Below, one piece after another: positions 42,039-50,016 of a DNA stretch of 57,119 nucleotides. The stretch covers positions 2,358 through 59,476 of the forward strand of contig CABIYO010000012.1 in assembly GCA_902362975.1 (NCBI GenBank), written 5' to 3'. Under the pieces are notes generated by a model. It was not told the DNA's origin and made no database searches. It was given only the letters and a program-made list of their open reading frames with translations. The stretch comes from Caryophanales bacterium. Its GTDB lineage: Bacteria > Bacillota > Bacilli > Exiguobacteriales > Exiguobacteriaceae. The translations under genes were made by a program, and so were the position numbers. Each line of letters opens with the position of its first letter. Positions within the stretch are counted from its first letter, which is position 1.

Positions 42039-44111
42039 TTACTCTGCAGCATTAACGTCGACGATCCGTTCTTCAACAGCCGGTGTGACTTCTTCACCGA
42101 GGCTGATCAAGTGATCGCGGAAGTTTTCCCAGTCGATGAGACCGAGGTCATTGACGCGACCTTCATCAAATGCCTTCTTGAACTCAGCGTAGTTGTCTCC
42201 ACCTTGCGCTGTGAAGAAGTTCGTTGCGACTTTGTAGTTCGTCGCGTCTTCGACATCGACAAACTCTGTGCCGTTGTTGTACTGCAAGCTAACGATGCGC
42301 TCACCAGCAGGTTTCGAGCTGTCGAACAACACTTTGAATCCAGATACGTGGAGGAATCCACCGTTCTCAATTGGGTAAATGCCAACGCTACGCTCGAAGG
42401 CCGCTTTCAATTCGCTACCTTTCAAGTCCATGATGGCGAGCGTGTTTCCGAATGGAAGTGTCGTCAACACTTCACCTGTCGTGACAGGACCTGCATCGAT
42501 TGCCGCACGGATCCCACCACCGTTTTGAACGGCACCGATGACAGCTGAATCATACTCTTTTGCTTTCGCGAGCATACCGTCTGTGATCAAATTACCGAGC
42601 GCTGTCTCATTTTTACGGACACTCGGTGCGTTGACGTCACCATTGTCACGTGGGTTATCGAGTGGCGCTGTAAGAGACACACCGATTGGATCTTCACTAA
42701 TCGCATCAACCACTTCTTTAAACGGTGCGAGAAGTGAGACCGCGTATGGGTCTGGTTGAAGTGCTTTCACGTCAATCAAGCTACCTGCATGTTTGACGAT
42801 TTTTCCATCTTTGTCGAATTCGACATCGAGTGTCCCGAGTAATTCACTGTATTGATACGCTTGAACGATCAATGTCGGCTCAGTTTTGCCTTCAGTGACC
42901 ATGACCGGTTGGTTCAAGCGCGTATGTGTGTGACCACCAACGATGATGTCGATGCCATCTACGTTCTCAGCAAGCAACAAGTCGTTGTCGAACGCTGGGT
43001 TGTCGTTATATCCAAGGTGTGAGACCGCAACGATTTGGTCGACACCCATCTCTTCGAACGCATCGACTGCTTTTTGTGCTTCTGCGATGTAGTTTTGGAA
43101 TTCGATTGGTCCTGGGCTCGCGATTGAAGCCGTCTCTTCTGTTGTCAAACCGAAGAATCCGACTTTCTTGCCGTCGACCACTTTGATGACCCCTTCATAC
43201 AAACGACCGTTATACGCCTTATCCGTCGTTTCGTTGCGGTACAAGTTCTTCATGTATTGGTCTTTTGAATAGTCCACGTTCGAGCTCACGAACGGGAAGT
43301 TCGCATAGCGGACGAAGTCAGAAAGTTCTTTATGTCCTTGCTCCGTACCGAGGTCGAATTCGTGGTTACCTGGCACCATCAAGTCGTATTTCATGTAGTT
43401 CATGAGTTTGAGGTCGGCTTTACCTTTGAACTCGTTGAAGTAGAGCGATCCTGAGAAGACGTCCCCTGCGTCGATCAAGAGGCTATCTGGCTTCTCGGCA
43501 CGAACTTGCTTGATGGCTGTCGCACGGTTCGGTGCGTACTTGAGCGCTGCGTGCGTGTCGTTCGTGTGCATGATCGAGAGCTTGTATCCTTCTACTTTAT
43601 AAGGAACTTCGAGTGTGATCGTTTTTCCGCGGTTCGTGTATGTAGCCGTCGCGACGAATTCGCCGACTTCATCTGTGTTGATCCCGCTCCAACGAACTGG
43701 CTTCTCATACGTCCCACTTGCGAATTTCACTTGTTGCTTCACGATTCCGACTGCTGGCTTCCCTTGTTTGAACACGAGTGGCTCAGACGGCGGAAGGATT
43801 TCGAGTGGATGATCGAGGACGCGTACACGCTTCTCGATGTACATGCCTTTTCCTTTTACAATCCCACGTGCTGTTTGGAACGTGCCGAGTTTCTCGAGGT
43901 CAACGCTTGATTTGTACCAGTAGATTGGCGCCCCTTTATATGTAGCGTCGAGTGCTGCATCCAAATCTCCGTTGTATACATACCCTGACTTCGCCTTGAC
44001 GACCGATGCTTTCGGTGCAGCTTCTGTGACAGCAGCTGGCGTGAGTGATGCTGTCGATACAGCGGCTACGGCAAGCGCTGTATACAGTTTACGTGATGAT
44101 TTCTTTGCCAT
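42039..44111 (-). CDS. Secreted 5'-nucleotidase / cyclic phosphodiesterase (UshA/YfkN type)
   Basis: This is a 690-residue exported metallophosphatase. A signal peptide (residues 1-32) is followed by an N-terminal region with SH3- or Ig-like strands (about 35-180). The calcineurin-like catalytic domain follows (about 185-420) with IMHTNDTHAAL, IDAGDVFSGSLYF, MVPGNHEFDLG, VSHLGYND and VGGHTHTRL, all metal ligands present. The C-terminal 5'-nucleotidase domain has NLITDGML, NGGGIRAAI and TLPFGNTLA. It releases phosphate and nucleosides from extracellular nucleotides. ATG 44111 follows AAAGGGGAAC. There is no sortase motif or SLH domain. It is transcribed alone towards the polysaccharide promoter; a functional link to the locus is not evident. 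Confidence 0.9.
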   Translation of the reverse strand: MAKKSSRKLYTALAVAAVSTASLTPAAVTEAAPKASVVKAKSGYVYNGDLDAALDATYKGAPIYWYKSSVDLEKLGTFQTARGIVKGKGMYIEKRVRVLDHPLEILPPSEPLVFKQGKPAVGIVKQQVKFASGTYEKPVRWSGINTDEVGEFVATATYTNRGKTITLEVPYKVEGYKLSIMHTNDTHAALKYAPNRATAIKQVRAEKPDSLLIDAGDVFSGSLYFNEFKGKADLKLMNYMKYDLMVPGNHEFDLGTEQGHKELSDFVRYANFPFVSSNVDYSKDQYMKNLYRNETTDKAYNGRLYEGVIKVVDGKKVGFFGLTTEETASIASPGPIEFQNYIAEAQKAVDAFEEMGVDQIVAVSHLGYNDNPAFDNDLLLAENVDGIDIIVGGHTHTRLNQPVMVTEGKTEPTLIVQAYQYSELLGTLDVEFDKDGKIVKHAGSLIDVKALQPDPYAVSLLAPFKEVVDAISEDPIGVSLTAPLDNPRDNGDVNAPSVRKNETALGNLITDGMLAKAKEYDSAVIGAVQNGGGIRAAIDAGPVTTGEVLTTLPFGNTLAIMDLKGSELKAAFERSVGIYPIENGGFLHVSGFKVLFDSSKPAGERIVSLQYNNGTEFVDVEDATNYKVATNFFTAQGGDNYAEFKKAFDEGRVNDLGLIDWENFRDHLISLGEEVTPAVEERIVDVNAAE

Positions 44112-44349
44112 GTCCAGTTCCCCTTTCGAATTTGCGAACAAGACACATAGAGAAAATCGCTTACATCGTTCGACTTATGTGTAATCCCATTGCCCCAAAG
44201 TCGTCCGTTTTTCCCCCATATGTACAAATTCGCTCTAGTTCTAACGTAACGGAAACGCGTCCAATAAACAATCACAATTTGAAGATTTTTAACCTTTTTA
44301 CAATTTCCACAAAAAACGATTCCCTCTTTATTACAAAGCAACAAGAAGT

Positions 44350-44764
44350 GTCAAGACCTTGATGACGGTGAAGGCGAACAAGAAAGTCGAGCTCCTCAGC
44401 AAAACGAACTCGTGGCCCCACGTCCAAATCGGTAAAACGAAGGGGGATCTCTCGATGCGGTCCGTCATGTCATACGTCATCCGCTTATGAAGAAAGAGTG
44501 GGTTGTCAGCCAGGAGAAAGACCAGACCTTTGTGTACGATTTCCCTGTCGGATTGAATCGACTCGTCACCATCGACGGCAACACGACTCGTAGTCTTGTG
44601 ATGGAAACGCAAACTATCGAGATGGGGGTCCGGTCTCAATGGACAAGATCAACCTCGGAGGATGGAAATCGTCTGAAACCGTCATCTTTGAGATGCACGG
44701 AGCGAAACGATTGAACAATCTCACGATCCGATCATTCGGCTACAAAGACGCCGTCTACAAGTGA
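44350..44764 (+). pseudogene. Decayed SH3-domain extracellular protein
   Basis: Three frames in turn look like protein. The first reads LMTVKANKKVELLSKTNSW and continues PHVQIGKTKGDLSMRSV, a bacterial SH3-like domain, up to a TGA near 44490. The second continues as DQTFVYDFPVGLNRLVTIDG. The third reads MDKINLGGWKSSETVIFEMH to a TGA at 44762. A strong terminator follows directly. This is the 3' part of a wall-associated gene disrupted by at least two frameshifts and lacking its 5' end. Confidence 0.6.
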
Positions 44765-44771
44765 AGCCTAC

Positions 44772-44807
44772 AAAAAATGACATCCTCAGCTGAGGATGTC
44801 ATTTTTT
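44772..44807. terminator. Strong bidirectional terminator
   Basis: A perfect 36-base palindrome, AAAAAATGACATCCTCAG joined to its reverse complement. It serves the decayed gene and the convergent 44799-45311 gene. Confidence 0.9.
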
Positions 44808-45311
44808 GTTCGGCTGACTGATGATCGTCAACCAGACGTTTGAATATGCGCCCGCCACAATGGCGTAATCCTTCGGGTTCGCCAAGTTGAGCAGCCGTCC
44901 GTTCTGATAGAAGTATAGGTTCGTGATGACGCCACCACCTGATGAACCGATGGTGATCCCACGGGCCGTGAGCGTCTCGTCCGGGTCCGTGATGATCGAG
45001 ACGACCGAGTCGAAACGGTCCCGCTTGACCGTCAAATAACCGCGGTTTTGATCGATATACACTTCTTTAAATCCACGTGGGTAATGGGAAGCATTCCCAT
45101 GAATGTACGGTCCTCTTTTCGGGTCGAGGCGAAGCGCCATCCCGCTGAACGTCAACTGTTCGCCGGTCGTGGACGGAAGAATGAAGTCGTTCGCTTCCGC
45201 ATCGTCCGCCGCACGCGTCCAAAACACCCCCGCCAAAAGCAACATCGCGACAAGCGTTACCTGAAGCCCACTCATCATTCTCTTTTTCATCCGTCTTTCC
45301 TTGCGACTCAT
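44799..45311 (-). CDS. Hypothetical exported or membrane-anchored protein, 170 residues
   Basis: The N-terminus is strongly basic (RKERRMKKRMMSG) and followed by a hydrophobic segment (LQVTLVAMLLLAGVFW), a signal anchor or uncleaved signal. The rest is an extracytoplasmic beta-rich domain (LTFSGMALRLDPKRGPYIHG, ITNLYFYQNGRLLNL). No family is recognised. ATG 45311 follows AAGGAGG. It has its own promoter at 45418-45447. It lies beside the lyase genes and a decayed SH3 gene, so an envelope role is plausible. Confidence 0.7.
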   Translation of the reverse strand: MSRKERRMKKRMMSGLQVTLVAMLLLAGVFWTRAADDAEANDFILPSTTGEQLTFSGMALRLDPKRGPYIHGNASHYPRGFKEVYIDQNRGYLTVKRDRFDSVVSIITDPDETLTARGITIGSSGGGVITNLYFYQNGRLLNLANPKDYAIVAGAYSNVWLTIISQPNKK

Positions 45312-45417
45312 TAGGTCCTCCTTCATGCGCTTTGCCTAGAACTAGTTCAAAAGAATGTATGACTTTATCCCTATCAACATCCAAACATTTTCGCATATGT
45401 AAATGATATACATGATT

Positions 45418-45447
45418 CTTATACAATTATTGTAATGTTGTTGGCAA
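45418..45447 (-). promoter_or_regulatory. Promoter of the 44799-45311 gene
   Basis: On the minus strand TTGCCA (45442-45447) and TATAAG (45418-45423) are 18 bases apart. Confidence 0.6.
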
Positions 45448-45495
45448 AAATCATCAAGGAAAAACTCAAATTCGTCTGATTTTTTTATAATCGAG

Positions 45496-47565
45496 TCAAT
45501 ATGGAATCCGGATGACGTGCTTTGTCCCGCTCTCAAGCCAATATGAGACGATGTACTTATCCCCTGTTTCTTCCACTTGCGTCTTTACGATGCGGGAATG
45601 CGTCCGGTCGAGTCGGATGAGGGTCAAGAAGCGGACGTCCGTGCCACATTCGATGGATACGACCTGTGGACGACTCACCCATTCGAAATCACGAGCCGAC
45701 ACGTGACTCTCTTCGATCGTCATATACGATTCGTCCCCTGTCATGAGTTGGACGATCTGCATGGCGCGATTCGACGCATCCATGAACCGGACGTTCTGGG
45801 ACTCCGGTGACCCTTCGACGAGGGCGAGACCCGGGGCCACGTGGAAGCGCTGGACGAACAGATCCGGTTCTGGTGACGTGATGCGGTCGAAGACGACGAG
45901 CGTCCGCGCTTGATCGTAGACGATTTTCCGAGTGTGAAGGACCCCTTTTCCGATAAGACGGCTCACCCCTGTCGCCACCACTTGCTTTCCAGTCGGTTCA
46001 ACAGATACAATCCCACTTTCTCCGACCCGTTCAACAGATAGGTCAAGTTCGTCTCCGAGGCGATGCACGGTGTTGTGGGACGTGACGCGCATCGCTTCCA
46101 AACGTTCCTCACAGTCCGCATACCCATATCGCCCCGTCTCGACGATGAAGTCACGCCCGAGCCCGTACAGTTCGAGGCTCAGGTCGTCCGCATGCTTGTG
46201 GGCCGCTCCGTGATAGCCCGCCGTCATCAAAATATAGGTCGCATCACTGAAGGGACGCTTTACATGGGTCCAATATTCACGCATGACGGCATAGTTCGAG
46301 CCGAGGTTCACCATCCGTTCAGACGGACAAACCCCTTCCCCTCCCCCGCTCAACGCATAAGCGAGTGACGGATGTGATTCGACGTCCGGAATCAGATGCC
46401 GTCCCCGAATCTGTCCGCCCGTGTCGCCGACCATCGGGAGGGTCCGATTCGGCTTGATCAGATGGACGAGGCGATCCGGCATCGCGTCGATGACGTCAAA
46501 CCGGTCGGATAACGGGAAGCCGTTCACGTTCGCCCAGTCGACGAAGCGGCTCAACGTATGATAGACGTACACGTGATAGCCCGGCGAATGTTCGAGATGG
46601 GTCCCGTCTATAGCGAGACTCGAATCGAGCTGGGCATCGAGACGCGCGCGGGCGACCCGTTCCCATTCCGGGCTTCGGTCGAACTCCGGGAAACAGGAGG
46701 CGATGGCGAAGAGCGCCATGTCCTGGAACAGCCCATGATTATGGCGCGGCCGATAAAACGTCGGCGTCGCCAACAGGACGGCATGATCGTACAGCATCTT
46801 CAACAGTTTCTCGGTCATAGATGGGTCACGTTCGATCGGTGCACAGCGGTACGCCTCAAAGAATCCGAGCAGATGAAACACGCGGATCGCCGTGCCGTGC
46901 TCATGGTACGCCTCACGCTTCCGACTGACCGTGAATGCGGGATGACGTGTATGCCAACTATCAATGATCCGAGCGGCATGTTCCACATAAACCGTCTCTC
47001 CCGTCACCTCGAAGGCACGGGTCAGCTGATGGACGGTCGTCAAATAGTGGAGTTGAAGATAGAACGAATTGTTGTCCACCCGCGGCACCATCTGATCCCA
47101 ATCGAACGTGGCGACGTCCGCGACGTGTAACGCGTCGGGTGCTGCCGGAATGTACCAGTCGCCTTGTAAGACACCGTCCGCAAAGCGAACGGCCTGGTCG
47201 TCCGTCAATCGCTCATATCGATACGGGGCGATCGGCCGCTTGTCCTGGATGTACTGATGCACGAGCAGGCGGTCCATCCGGTCGGACAGCCTCGCTTTCG
47301 TGAGCGGGCGCATCATGACGAGCATCGCCTCAGACGCTGAGACGAGCGTCTGTCTGCCGCCAAGACGAACGACGTAATAACGACCGTACGGGCGTATGAG
47401 CCGACCCGTCCCGGTCTTCTCGAGTCGCGCCTCCGGTACGACCCGTCTTCCTTTCCACTGATAACACATCGTCCCCGCCGAGATGACGACGTCCCACCCG
47501 TGGCTCCCCCGTGCCGCGAGCGAGCCGCCAAATTGGGCGACGAGTCTTGCGATTGAATGTTCCAT
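45496..47565 (-). CDS. Heparinase II/III-like polysaccharide lyase, no signal peptide (paralogue 1)
   Basis: This 689-residue protein is homologous over its whole length to the two next lyases. Residues about 30-90 are a degenerate SH3-like region, about 110-360 an alpha/alpha toroid, and about 385-640 the heparinase II/III beta-sandwich. Catalytic-type motifs of this superfamily are kept: RHNHGLFQDMAL (Asn-His), EHSPGYHVYVYHT (Tyr) and AHKHADDLSLELYG (His), then ETGRYGY. Unlike its paralogues the N-terminus (MEHSIARLVAQFGGSLAARG) has no signal peptide, so it may act inside the cell or leave by another way. ATG 47565 follows GTGAGGGA. It would cut uronic-acid glycans by beta-elimination; substrate unknown. 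Confidence 0.85.
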   Translation of the reverse strand: MEHSIARLVAQFGGSLAARGSHGWDVVISAGTMCYQWKGRRVVPEARLEKTGTGRLIRPYGRYYVVRLGGRQTLVSASEAMLVMMRPLTKARLSDRMDRLLVHQYIQDKRPIAPYRYERLTDDQAVRFADGVLQGDWYIPAAPDALHVADVATFDWDQMVPRVDNNSFYLQLHYLTTVHQLTRAFEVTGETVYVEHAARIIDSWHTRHPAFTVSRKREAYHEHGTAIRVFHLLGFFEAYRCAPIERDPSMTEKLLKMLYDHAVLLATPTFYRPRHNHGLFQDMALFAIASCFPEFDRSPEWERVARARLDAQLDSSLAIDGTHLEHSPGYHVYVYHTLSRFVDWANVNGFPLSDRFDVIDAMPDRLVHLIKPNRTLPMVGDTGGQIRGRHLIPDVESHPSLAYALSGGGEGVCPSERMVNLGSNYAVMREYWTHVKRPFSDATYILMTAGYHGAAHKHADDLSLELYGLGRDFIVETGRYGYADCEERLEAMRVTSHNTVHRLGDELDLSVERVGESGIVSVEPTGKQVVATGVSRLIGKGVLHTRKIVYDQARTLVVFDRITSPEPDLFVQRFHVAPGLALVEGSPESQNVRFMDASNRAMQIVQLMTGDESYMTIEESHVSARDFEWVSRPQVVSIECGTDVRFLTLIRLDRTHSRIVKTQVEETGDKYIVSYWLESGTKHVIRIPY

Positions 47566-47599
47566 TCGTTCCCTCACTTGTCATTGGTTATACTTGAAA

Positions 47600-47628
47600 A
47601 TTCTACCTTAGCAAATGGTGGGATTCAA
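47600..47628 (-). promoter_or_regulatory. Promoter of lyase paralogue 1
   Basis: On the minus strand TTGAAT (47623-47628) and TAGAAT (47600-47605) are 17 bases apart. Confidence 0.65.
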
Positions 47629-47649
47629 GAGTTACCCAGTCGTTCACAC

Positions 47650-47675
47650 AAAAAAGCCCAGCTTTCGCTGGACCC
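47650..47675 (-). terminator. Terminator of lyase paralogue 2
   Basis: CCAGC-GAAA-GCTGG, extended by GGT/GCT pairing, is followed by TTTTTT on the minus strand, three bases after the stop codon. Confidence 0.8.
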
Positions 47676-47678
47676 TGC

Positions 47679-49772
47679 TCATTTTGGTACGTTGATCGTA
47701 TTCGTCGTGCCGTTCGAGAGCGTATACGTGACGACGTATTGCTCCGGTTGCTCGGCTAATGAGGCGTCGACGATCGACGTGCTCGTCCGGTCGATCCGGA
47801 TGAGCGTGAGGTAACGGACGTCACCCCCATACTCGATCGAGACGACCTGTTCACGCGGCTTCCATTCGAAGTTGCGGACAGACAAGTGACTCGGCTGAAT
47901 CGACATGTACGACTCTTCGTCCGTCTCGAGCTGCATCAACTGGATCGTCCGACGCTTGTCATCTCGGAATGTCACGTTCTGCGCGTCCGTCGAGCCAGCG
48001 TATCGCTTCAAGCCGTCGCCAAGATGGAATCGCTGTACGAACATGTCCGGAGTCGGCGAAGTGATCTTGTCGTAGACGACGAGCGTCTTCGCCTTGTCAT
48101 AGACGAGCGTCCGGCGATGGGTCGCCCCTTTCCCGATGAGGGCACTCTCTCCGATGGCGATACTCGTATCGCCCTTGTCCTCGACCGATATGATCCGGCT
48201 CTTGCCGACCATACTTTCACTCAAGTCAAGACCCTCCCCATAGCGGTGCACGGTGTTGTGCGCCTCGACCTTGAGCACTTCCTGGCGTCGTGGGTCCTTC
48301 GAGTAGCCAAAGCGTCCCGTCTCGACGATGAAGTCACGGGCGAGCCCGTACAGGTCGATGCTCAAGTCATCGGCGTGCTTGTGACCGTTACTATGGTACC
48401 CCGCCGTCATCATCACTTGGGTCGCACCCGAGAACGACTCCGGTGGACGTGACCAATATTCGCGCATGAAGCTGTATTGGTCGCCAAGTTGTTTCGTCAA
48501 CAGTTGCGGCACCGTCCCCTCCGCTCCGCCACTGACGGCATAGGAGAGTTCCGGATAGTTCTCAGTCTTTGGAATGATGTTCATCGCTTTCAAATAGCCT
48601 GTCGTATCGCCGAAGATCGGGAGCGTCCGGTTCGGCTTCAACATATAGGTGAGCTGGTCCGGCATCTTCTCGATATAACCCGACCGTGACGGCAAGACGA
48701 AGGCGTTGGCGTCAGCCCATTCGATAAACCGTGACAACGTATGATAGACGTATACATGATAGTACGGCGAATGTTCGAGATGGACCCCGTCAGGCGAGAT
48801 GCTAAAGGCGAGTTGTGCCTGAAGGCGCGAGCTCGCGAGCGACTGCCACGTCTTGCTCTTGTCAAACTCTGGGAACGTCTGTGCGATCGCCGTGAGCGCC
48901 ATGTCTTGGAAGATTCCATGGTTGTGCTCTTTTTTATAGAAGTCAGCGGATGCTAAAATCTCGCCATGCTCATACAGTGTCTTCAAGATGAGCTCGGTAA
49001 ACGCCGGGTCTTTGTTGAGCGACGTCTGCTTGTACACGTCCCAGAAGTTCAACAGATGGAAGACGCGGAGCGCAGTACCCTGGTCATTGTATCCCCACTT
49101 GAGTCGCTTGTAGTTATAGGCCGGGTGTGCTTTCGTCCAGCTTTTGACGAGACGCTCCCCATATTGAAGATAGGCGAGGTTGCCTGAGTCGTTATACGCC
49201 TGCGTCAGTTGGTTCAACACCGTCATATAGTGGATCTGGAACGGGAATGAGTTATTGTCGACAGCCGGCACGTCCTTATGCCAGTTGAACGTGTCGATGT
49301 TCGGCACAGACAATTGTTTCGGCTCCGCCGGGATGTACCAGTTGCCTGCGAGTGCCCGATCCGCATACATTTTCGCTTCTTCGGTCGTCAAGCGATCATA
49401 CTCGTACGGGATGTGGGCATCGGTCTCTTTCATGTATGTATGAATGAGCGGACGGTTCGTCGTCGATTGGATCCGCGATTTCGTCAACGAGCGAGCCGGG
49501 ACGACCTCGGCTTGACTCTTCTTCACGTAAATCCGTTTGCCGCCTGACATGGCCAGATAATACCAACCGGACGGGCGGACGATGCGATACTCTTTCGTCG
49601 CGTTCGTCTTCTGGAGCGGGACCAACTTCTTGTCTTTCATTTGATGGAGCGTCGTCGACGGTGCGACACGGGCGTTAAAGTCCGAGTTTGCCGTTGCTTC
49701 AGCCGTGACCGGGGCGAACAGGAGCATCCCGCTCAGCACGCCGATCGTCAATCGTGTATACAAAGGTTTCAT
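47679..49772 (-). CDS. Secreted heparinase II/III-like polysaccharide lyase (paralogue 2)
   Basis: This 697-residue secreted protein has a signal peptide (residues 1-26, MKPLYTRLTIGVLSGMLLFA). An SH3-like module (about 35-95, SGWYYLAMSGGKRIYVKKS), an alpha/alpha toroid (about 120-365) and a heparinase II/III beta-sandwich (about 390-650) follow. Motifs KEHNHGIFQDMAL, LEHSPYYHVYVYHT, GHKHADDLSIDLYGLARDF and ETGRFGYS keep the Asn, His, Tyr and His positions expected for beta-elimination lyases. It is nearest to paralogue 3. ATG 49772 follows GTGAGGAA. It is monocistronic with a clear promoter and terminator. The probable substrate is a uronic-acid surface glycan, perhaps the polymer encoded next door. 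Confidence 0.88.
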   Translation of the reverse strand: MKPLYTRLTIGVLSGMLLFAPVTAEATANSDFNARVAPSTTLHQMKDKKLVPLQKTNATKEYRIVRPSGWYYLAMSGGKRIYVKKSQAEVVPARSLTKSRIQSTTNRPLIHTYMKETDAHIPYEYDRLTTEEAKMYADRALAGNWYIPAEPKQLSVPNIDTFNWHKDVPAVDNNSFPFQIHYMTVLNQLTQAYNDSGNLAYLQYGERLVKSWTKAHPAYNYKRLKWGYNDQGTALRVFHLLNFWDVYKQTSLNKDPAFTELILKTLYEHGEILASADFYKKEHNHGIFQDMALTAIAQTFPEFDKSKTWQSLASSRLQAQLAFSISPDGVHLEHSPYYHVYVYHTLSRFIEWADANAFVLPSRSGYIEKMPDQLTYMLKPNRTLPIFGDTTGYLKAMNIIPKTENYPELSYAVSGGAEGTVPQLLTKQLGDQYSFMREYWSRPPESFSGATQVMMTAGYHSNGHKHADDLSIDLYGLARDFIVETGRFGYSKDPRRQEVLKVEAHNTVHRYGEGLDLSESMVGKSRIISVEDKGDTSIAIGESALIGKGATHRRTLVYDKAKTLVVYDKITSPTPDMFVQRFHLGDGLKRYAGSTDAQNVTFRDDKRRTIQLMQLETDEESYMSIQPSHLSVRNFEWKPREQVVSIEYGGDVRYLTLIRIDRTSTSIVDASLAEQPEQYVVTYTLSNGTTNTINVPK

Positions 49773-49810
49773 GATATTCCTCACAGTTTCTGTTTGATTT
49801 TACCCTGTAA

Positions 49811-49839
49811 ATTATATCCATTAAATAAAGTTTAAACAA
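49811..49839 (-). promoter_or_regulatory. Promoter of lyase paralogue 2
   Basis: On the minus strand TTGTTT (49834-49839) and TATAAT (49811-49816) are 17 bases apart, a strong sigma-A type match. Confidence 0.75.
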
Positions 49840-49962
49840 CTAAAATTTGGACTTGATATCCCTTTTGTTCAAATTTTTCATGACTTCTAGTATAGGACGC
49901 CCGGAATAGCACGTTAGCAAGGAGAAAAGTCTACGATGAATTATAATATTAAAGAAATAAAC

Positions 49963-50012
49963 ACACCTCATGGTATACTTTGAAAAAGAAGTAAATCCAA
50001 TATTTGAGGTGT
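49963..50012 (+). promoter_or_regulatory. Inverted repeat around the start region of lyase paralogue 3
   Basis: ACACCTCA (49963-49970) and its complement TGAGGTGT (50005-50012) flank a -10-like TATACT (49974-49979). The right arm contains the GAGGTG ribosome binding site. No good -35 is seen. It is possibly an operator or, if transcription starts further up, a ribosome-site-masking stem. Confidence 0.4.
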
Positions 50013-50016
50013 ATCT

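Noticed and set aside
49811..49840. Sigma-B-like promoter (GTTTAA-N12-GGATAT) before lyase paralogue 2
   Set aside because: The same bases form a better sigma-A promoter with 17-base spacing, and the sigma-B -10 has a mismatch.
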